NCBI RefSeq assembly: GCF_009429125.1
Contig: NZ_CP045529.1
Location: forward strand, 2,728,001 to 2,792,000
Direction of reading: 5' to 3'
Origin: Luteimicrobium xylanilyticum
Lineage (GTDB): Bacteria > Actinomycetota > Actinomycetes > Actinomycetales > Cellulomonadaceae
Length of the DNA stretch: 64,000 nt
This document shows positions 59,949 to 64,000 of this stretch, piece after piece (the stretch's first letter is position 1; every line of letters begins with the position of its first letter). Under the pieces are notes generated by a model, which saw nothing but the letters and a program-made list of their open reading frames with translations, made no database searches and had not been told where the DNA came from. The translations under genes and the position numbers were made by a program.

Positions 59949-60764
59949 TCAGGCGGTCGCGCGGCGGTGCAGCCGTCCCAGGGCGCCCGCGACGTGCTCG
60001 GGTGCCTCCAGCGCGGCCAGGTGCCCGGCCTCGGGCGCCAGCACGAGGGCCGCGTCGCTCGCGGCGTCGGTGTGCGCGAGCGTGTGCTCGGCGTCCTCGA
60101 CGGGCGTGAGCTCGTCCTCGGTCCCGACGACGACGGTCACCGGACCCTCGTAGGCCTCGAGGACGGCGGTGCGGTCCGGCCGGGCGGCCATCGCACGCTG
60201 CGCCCAGGCGACCGTGGCGGGGCGCTGCTCGCCGATCCAGCCCGCGACGGTCGCGACGAGGTCAGGGCGGGTGCGCCGGGACGTCTCGCCGAGCATGGTC
60301 TCGCTCATCCCCCGGACGGCGTCGACGGTGCCGCTCTCCTCCGCCTCGGCCGCGATGCGGAGCCGGTTGTCGCGCGCAGCCGGTGCGTCGGCCACGGTCT
60401 TCGTGTCGACGAGCGCGAGGCCGGCGACCAGGTCCGGTCGTCGCTCGGCGAGCGCCAGCGCGACGTAGCCGCCCATCGACATGCCCGCGACCACTGCGCG
60501 TCCGACGCCCCGCGCGTCCAGGGCGGCAGCGACGGCGTCGGCGTACGCCTCGACGGACGGCTCCCCCGCCACGTCCGGTGCGTCCCCGAATCCCGGGAGG
60601 TCGACGGAGAACGCCGGGACCTCGAGCTGGTCGACGGTCTCGTCCCACATGCGGTGGTCGACGGGGAACCCGTGCACGAGCACGAGGGGCAGCTCGCCGT
60701 CGTCCGCCGCGCCGCCCCCGTGGAGCACGGCGGTGAGGGCGTTGCCGGGGTGCTGGTCGGTCAT
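59949..60764 (-). CDS. Alpha/beta-hydrolase
   Basis: 271 residues from ATG 60764, overlapping the upstream stop as ATGA. Alpha/beta fold: PLVLVHGFPVDHRMWDETVDQLEVPAFSVDLPGFGDAPD, nucleophile elbow VAGMSMGGYVAL with Ser96, the later GTEDELTPVEDAEHTLA (acid Asp region), and catalytic His in APEAGHLAALEAPE. This arrangement suits small-ester or lactone hydrolases such as the PcaD type, but nothing shows the substrate. It is cytoplasmic and the second gene after another alpha/beta-hydrolase. Confidence 0.88.
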   Translation of the reverse strand: MTDQHPGNALTAVLHGGGAADDGELPLVLVHGFPVDHRMWDETVDQLEVPAFSVDLPGFGDAPDVAGEPSVEAYADAVAAALDARGVGRAVVAGMSMGGYVALALAERRPDLVAGLALVDTKTVADAPAARDNRLRIAAEAEESGTVDAVRGMSETMLGETSRRTRPDLVATVAGWIGEQRPATVAWAQRAMAARPDRTAVLEAYEGPVTVVVGTEDELTPVEDAEHTLAHTDAASDAALVLAPEAGHLAALEAPEHVAGALGRLHRRATA

Positions 60765-61576
60765 CGGTCTGCTCCGTTCGCGACGTACTCGGTCGGCAGC
60801 GGCACACGGCACGCCGGGTTGACGTGCCGGACGATCTCGTCGAGGACCCGCCGCACCTGGCTCTCCCCCACCCACAGGTGCTTGCCGCCGTCGACGGCGA
60901 TCACCTCGGCCTGCGGGACGCGCGCGAACCGGCGGCGCGCCTCGTCGGGGCGCAGGTAGTCGTCGTGCTCGGGCACGATCACCACGAGCGGGCGCCCGAA
61001 GGCCGCCCAGGCGTCGAGGTCCGCGTCGGTGGCGCGATGCAGCGGCGGCGAGAGCAGTACGGCGCCCTCCACGGCCGGGTCGGCGCCGTGCTTGAGCGCG
61101 AGCTCGGTGCCGAACGACCAACCGACGAGCCAGGGGTGCGGGAGGTCGTGGAACTCGACGTACTCGAGCGCGGCCTGGACGTCGAACCGCTCGGCGTCGC
61201 CGCCGTCGAACGCGCCCTCGCTGGTGCCGCGCGGCGACGACGTGCCGCGCGTGTTGAACCGGAGGACCGCGAGGTCCGCGAGGGCGGGCAGCCGCCAGGC
61301 GGCCTTGCGGAACACGTGCGAGTCCATGAAGCCGCCGTGCGTGGGGAGCGGGTGGAGCGTCACGAGCGTCGCCGCAGGGTCCCGCTCGACCGGAACGGCG
61401 AGCTCGCCGACGAGCGTCAGGCCGTCGGCGGTGTGCAGCTCGACGTCCTCGCGGCGCGCGGGCAGGACGGTCATGGCCTTGATCGCTTCAGCCTTGATCG
61501 GTTCGGCCTTGATCGGTTCGGCCTTGATCGGTTCGGCCTTGCTGGGTTCGGCCTTGCTGGGTTCGGTGCTGGTCAT
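60761..61576 (-). CDS. Alpha/beta-hydrolase with tandem AEPIK-repeat N terminus
   Basis: 271 residues from ATG 61576. Its first 35 residues are tandem pentapeptides (AEPSK, AEPSK, AEPIK three times, AEAIK) encoded by a 15-bp repeat. The folded part begins at about residue 35 (MTVLPARREDVELHTADGLTLVGELAVP); ATG 61474 would give the protein without repeats. Fold marks: TLHPLPTHGGFMDSHVFRKAAWRLPALADLAVLRFNTRGTSSPRGTSEG, nucleophile elbow LVGWSFGTELAL, VIVPEHDDYLRPDEAR and His in VDGGKHLWVGES. It resembles COG2945-type hydrolases. Overlaps the next hydrolase by ATGA. Substrate unknown. Confidence 0.85.
   Translation of the reverse strand: MTSTEPSKAEPSKAEPIKAEPIKAEPIKAEAIKAMTVLPARREDVELHTADGLTLVGELAVPVERDPAATLVTLHPLPTHGGFMDSHVFRKAAWRLPALADLAVLRFNTRGTSSPRGTSEGAFDGGDAERFDVQAALEYVEFHDLPHPWLVGWSFGTELALKHGADPAVEGAVLLSPPLHRATDADLDAWAAFGRPLVVIVPEHDDYLRPDEARRRFARVPQAEVIAVDGGKHLWVGESQVRRVLDEIVRHVNPACRVPLPTEYVANGADR
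61476..61565 (-). repeat. Six tandem 15-bp repeats in the hydrolase N terminus
   Basis: Units start at 61476, 61491, 61506, 61521, 61536 and 61551. The three central units are identical or nearly so (GCCTTGATCGGTTCG), and the outer ones differ at a few bases. Fifteen bases is a whole number of codons, so gain or loss of units changes length without frameshift. Confidence 0.92.
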
Positions 61577-61584
61577 CGTCTCCG

Positions 61585-61590
61585 AGCCTA
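61585..61590 (-). promoter_or_regulatory. -10 box for the hydrolase pair
   Basis: TAGGCT on the minus strand ends 8 nt before ATG 61576. A GGAG lies between but only 3 nt from the ATG, too close for normal use, so a leaderless or very short leader is likely. Confidence 0.4.
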
Positions 61591-61638
61591 CCGACGACGG
61601 CGCTCCCGGCCGGGCCGCAGGAGACCGGCGCGGGCCTC

Positions 61639-61932
61639 CTACCGCCTGCGCAGCCGTGCCGCCCAGCAGGAGGAGTGCCAGTGGCGTCGTGCGTCGAGGG
61701 CGGCGTCGGAGCCGAACATCCCGTCGTTCGCCCAGGCCACCACGTGCTCGACGCCCGGTGGGATCGTCTGCCGGCAGCCGGGGCACGTGTAGCTCTTCTC
61801 GCCCGACCGGACCGTGCGCACGGTCCACTCGCCGTCGGGCCCGTTCTCGACGCGCGCACCCCCGCGGGCACGCGTCTCGTCGAGCGGACGATGGCCGGGC
61901 TGGTGCCGGCGCGAGCGACGGGAGGTGGGCAC
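61639..61932 (-). CDS. Small putative Zn-ribbon protein
   Basis: 97 residues from GTG 61932; CAGAAT ends 6 nt upstream, a weak leaderless -10. The N-terminal third is basic and disordered (RRSRRHQPGHRPLDETRARGGARV). The C-terminal part has YTCPGCRQTIPPGVEHVVAW and later RRHWHSSCWAARL; two Cys of CPGC plus the later His and Cys could hold a zinc ion. Short proteins of this pattern are common and uncharacterised in actinomycetes. It lies upstream of, and on the same strand as, the two hydrolases, with a 62-bp gap holding their promoter. Confidence 0.75.
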   Translation of the reverse strand: MPTSRRSRRHQPGHRPLDETRARGGARVENGPDGEWTVRTVRSGEKSYTCPGCRQTIPPGVEHVVAWANDGMFGSDAALDARRHWHSSCWAARLRRR

Positions 61933-62057
61933 CCACCGATTCTGGCAGACGCCCTGTGCCCGGTTCGCGGCCAGGGACCTCACAGACTGGGCCGCTAAGG
62001 TGGCCCGAGCCTCGCAGCCGGAACGGCCGCGTCCACGACCCGAAGGATCATCCCCTC

Positions 62058-63062
62058 GTGAAGAACCGCACCGTGCTCCGCGCCCGGAGCGTGACCGGCC
62101 TCGCCGCCGTCGTCGCGCTCGCCGGGTCGCTCGCCCTGGCCGGCTGCTCGAGCGACGACGGCTCGTCGTCGAAGTCGTCCGGCACCTCCACCGCCGCGTC
62201 CACGTCCGGCGCGACCGCCGCCGCGACCTCGAGCGCCGCCGACGTGGCCGCGCTCAAGAAGGTCACCGTCAAGGGCGACGTCGGCAAGAAGCCGACCGTC
62301 ACGGTCCCCAAGAACTTCACCGTCACCGGGGCAGTCGCGCGCGTGGACAAGGCGGGCACCGGTCAGGAGATCAAGGAAGGCGAGATGCTGTCGATCGACA
62401 GCATCGCCGTCCAGGGCTCGGACGGCACCGCGCTCGGCGACACCTACTCGAGCAGCCCGCAGTCCATGTACTTCAGCGAGTCGAGCATCGTCCCGCAGCT
62501 CGCCGCGGCGCTCAAGGGCCAGAAGGTCGGCACGCGGATCGTCTACGCGGCCCCGTCGCAGGACTCCGAGGGCAAGACGGTCACGTACGTCTACAGCCTC
62601 GACGTCGAGTCCGCGAAGACCATCCCGCTCCGCGCGGAGGGCACTGCCGTGACGCCGAAGGCGGGCCTGCCGACGGTCAAGCTCGACTCGAAGACCGGCG
62701 AGCCGACGGTGACGATCCCCAAGGGCTACAAGAAGCCGTCGAAGCTCGTGAGCGAGACGCTCATCAAGGGCAAGGGCGCCAAGGTCAAGGCGACGGACAG
62801 CGTGACGGTCCAGTACACCGGCCTCCTGCTCGACGGGACGAAGTTCGACTCGAGCTGGGACCGTGGCACCCCCGCGACGTTCAGCCTGAGCCAGGTCGTC
62901 GAAGGCTGGGGCAAGGGCCTCGCCGGCAAGACGGTCGGCTCCCAGGTGCTGCTCGTGATCCCGCCGTCGCTCGGCTACGGCGACCAGGCGTCGGGAAGCA
63001 TTCCGAAGAACTCGACGCTCGTGTTCGTGGTCGACATCCTCGACGCAGAGTCGGCCTCCTGA
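62058..63062 (+). CDS. FKBP-type peptidyl-prolyl isomerase lipoprotein (two FKBP-like domains)
   Basis: 334 residues from GTG 62058, with AAGGA about 10 nt upstream. Lipoprotein signal with lipobox ALAGC (Cys30), then a Ser/Thr/Ala linker (about 31-65), so it is anchored on the outer face of the membrane. A first FKBP-like domain (about 80-200) is degenerate. The second (about 240-332) is canonical: VTVQYTGLLLDGTKFDSSWDRGTPATFSLSQVVEGWGKGLAGKTVGSQVLLVIPPSLGYGD, with active-site Tyr, Phe-Asp and Trp. It would catalyse proline isomerisation in secreted proteins. Followed by a strong hairpin. Confidence 0.93.
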   Translation: MKNRTVLRARSVTGLAAVVALAGSLALAGCSSDDGSSSKSSGTSTAASTSGATAAATSSAADVAALKKVTVKGDVGKKPTVTVPKNFTVTGAVARVDKAGTGQEIKEGEMLSIDSIAVQGSDGTALGDTYSSSPQSMYFSESSIVPQLAAALKGQKVGTRIVYAAPSQDSEGKTVTYVYSLDVESAKTIPLRAEGTAVTPKAGLPTVKLDSKTGEPTVTIPKGYKKPSKLVSETLIKGKGAKVKATDSVTVQYTGLLLDGTKFDSSWDRGTPATFSLSQVVEGWGKGLAGKTVGSQVLLVIPPSLGYGDQASGSIPKNSTLVFVVDILDAESAS

Positions 63063-63079
63063 TCGCAGGCTGACCAACC

Positions 63080-63114
63080 GACGGCGCCGCTCCCCCCGTG
63101 GGGGCGGCGCCGTC
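63080..63114 (+). terminator. Intrinsic terminator after the FKBP gene
   Basis: GACGGCGCCGC plus C-run (63080-63097) pairs with 63100-63114 with one bulged T and a tiny loop, then GTCTTCTC as a weak T-rich tail. It lies 17 bp after the stop. Confidence 0.7.
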
Positions 63115-63181
63115 GTCTTCTCTGCACGCAGCGCGACGCGGGGGCGATCGGCGGTGGTCCGGAGCACGCCGCCGGTCCCGA

Positions 63182-63187
63182 TAGGGT
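63182..63187 (+). promoter_or_regulatory. Leaderless -10 box for the phosphoribosyltransferase gene
   Basis: TAGGGT ends 7 nt before ATG 63195; no Shine-Dalgarno is visible. Confidence 0.55.
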
Positions 63188-63194
63188 CGACGGC

Positions 63195-63689
63195 ATGACG
63201 GTGTCCTACGAGCGAGAGGTCCTCACCTGGGACCTGTTCGGCCGCGCCTCGCGCGAGCTCGCCCTCCAGGTGGTCGACAGCGGGTGGCTGCCCGACGTCG
63301 TCGTCGCGGTCGCCCGCGGCGGTCTCGTCCCCGGCGGCTCGCTCGCCTACGCGCTCGGCTCGAAGGGCGTCGGCACGCTCAACGTCGAGTTCTACACGGA
63401 CATCGGTCGCACCCTCGACGACCCGCGCGTGCTCCCCCCGCTCATGGACGTCGACGACCTGGGCGGCAAGCGCGTGCTCGTCGTCGACGACGTGGCCGAC
63501 TCCGGGCGCACGCTCCGGCTCGTCCTCGACATGCTGACGGGGCACGGCGCGGACGTGCGGTCCGCGGTGCTCTACACGAAGCCGCGCTCGATCGTGAAGC
63601 CCGAGTACTCGTGGCGCGACACCGACCTGTGGATCACGTTCCCGTGGTCCGCGCTCCCCCCGGTGACGGAGGACCGCACGGTCTTCTGA
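63195..63689 (+). CDS. Purine-type phosphoribosyltransferase
   Basis: 164 residues from ATG 63195. Type I PRT fold: LPDVVVAVARGGLVPGGSLAYALG (pyrophosphate loop) and the PRPP-binding motif RVLVVDDVADSGRTLRLVLDML at about 92-113. The hood/base region is KPRSIVKPEYSWRDTDLWITFPW, resembling hypoxanthine/xanthine-guanine enzymes. It should link a purine base to PRPP in salvage. Base specificity cannot be fixed from sequence. Monocistronic with its own promoter; convergent with the methyltransferase. Confidence 0.88.
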   Translation: MTVSYEREVLTWDLFGRASRELALQVVDSGWLPDVVVAVARGGLVPGGSLAYALGSKGVGTLNVEFYTDIGRTLDDPRVLPPLMDVDDLGGKRVLVVDDVADSGRTLRLVLDMLTGHGADVRSAVLYTKPRSIVKPEYSWRDTDLWITFPWSALPPVTEDRTVF

Positions 63690-63695
63690 GCGACG

Positions 63696-64000
63696 TCAGG
63701 CGGGCGGAACGGCAACCGCTCGGGGCCGCGTCGCGAGCTCGAACGCCTGGGAGTGCCGCTCGGACGGGCGCGGTGCCCGCTCGAGGCGGGTGTCGACGAC
63801 GAAGCCAGCGGCCGTCAGGGCGTCACACACCGCGGACGGGTCGTGGAGGTAGGACCAGAGCTCGACGTCGTGCCCGTACGCGCGCCGGCTCTCCCGTCGC
63901 TGTCCGCCGCCCGCCTGGTGGCCGACCAGCAGCGCGCCGCCCGGGCGGAGCACCCTGCCGAGCTCCGCGAGCACTCCAACGAGCTCGCTCGGAGTCGTGT
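63696..64000 (-). CDS. SAM-dependent methyltransferase, C-terminal part (5' end off the right edge)
   Basis: About 101 codons are in the window; the frame runs through base 64000, so the N-terminal SAM-binding motif I lies outside. Seen is the late part of a class I fold: VLAELGRVLRPGGALLVGHQAGGGQRRESRRAYGHDVELW (the RVLRPGG strand 5 motif), then SYLHDPSAVCDALTAAGFVVDTRLERAP and the end strand QAFELATRPR. The substrate is unknown. Six bases separate its stop from the phosphoribosyltransferase stop. Confidence 0.8.
   Translation of the reverse strand, partial: TTPSELVGVLAELGRVLRPGGALLVGHQAGGGQRRESRRAYGHDVELWSYLHDPSAVCDALTAAGFVVDTRLERAPRPSERHSQAFELATRPRAVAVPPA

Overview
The window comes from a very GC-rich actinomycete. 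Third codon positions are almost all G or C, starts are a mix of GTG and ATG, ATGA/GTGA gene overlaps are common, and many genes look leaderless (a TANNNT box 6-8 nt before the start codon). The gene content (GlgE pathway, Opp-type sugar importers beside glycosidases, DivIVA-like coiled coil) fits Micrococcales, near Cellulomonas, Cellulosimicrobium or Isoptericola. That placement is inference; there is no rRNA or tRNA in the window to confirm it.

Layout. (1) 1-9236, minus: a two-gene secreted YD-repeat/Rhs system. A DNRLRE/LamG protein is translationally coupled to a giant Rhs protein whose polymorphic C-terminal tip runs off the left edge. (2) 9447-16122, plus: an acetate module made of a LytS-type kinase, LytTR regulator, small DUF485-like membrane protein, sodium:solute (acetate-type) symporter, SatP-family acetate channel and acetyl-CoA synthetase. 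Three direct repeats with a 21-bp period lie before satP and look like a LytTR operator. (3) 16309-18543: glgX. (4) 18547-30893: a divergent glycan-scavenging locus. GH3 and a TetR regulator lie on the minus strand; a family-5 binding protein, permeases and ATPases, GH20, GH1 and an SGNH esterase form a tightly overlapped plus-strand operon. A TetR-type palindrome sits between the two arms. (5) 30917-33745: an FAD-dependent dehydrogenase, then a DUF559 nuclease-fold protein bracketed by two near-identical 69-bp hairpins. (6) 33930-39417: glgE-treS-mak, converting trehalose through maltose 1-phosphate to alpha-1,4-glucan; glgB lies separately at 52330-54540. (7) 39389-52276: a galactomannan or mannan-type locus with an Opp-type importer operon ending in a ROK regulator, a GH36 alpha-galactosidase, a GH2 beta-mannosidase and a LacI-type effector domain without an HTH. 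(8) 54604-64000: housekeeping and envelope genes (YbbN/CnoX-like Trx-TPR protein, lipoprotein, membrane protein, DivIVA-like coiled coil, two alpha/beta hydrolases, small Zn-ribbon protein, FKBP lipoprotein, phosphoribosyltransferase, partial methyltransferase).

How the parts fit. Two Opp/Dpp-type importers each sit with cytoplasmic glycosidases that lack signal peptides, which suggests import of intact oligosaccharides followed by intracellular hydrolysis. The resulting sugar and acetate can feed central metabolism, and glucan storage and turnover is covered by GlgE, TreS, Mak, GlgB and GlgX. The strongest candidates for something not yet described are the DUF559 gene with its paired 30-9-30 hairpins, the 21-bp-period LytTR operator, and the unclassified Rhs tip. 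I saw no CRISPR, tRNA, rRNA, insertion sequence or phage genes.
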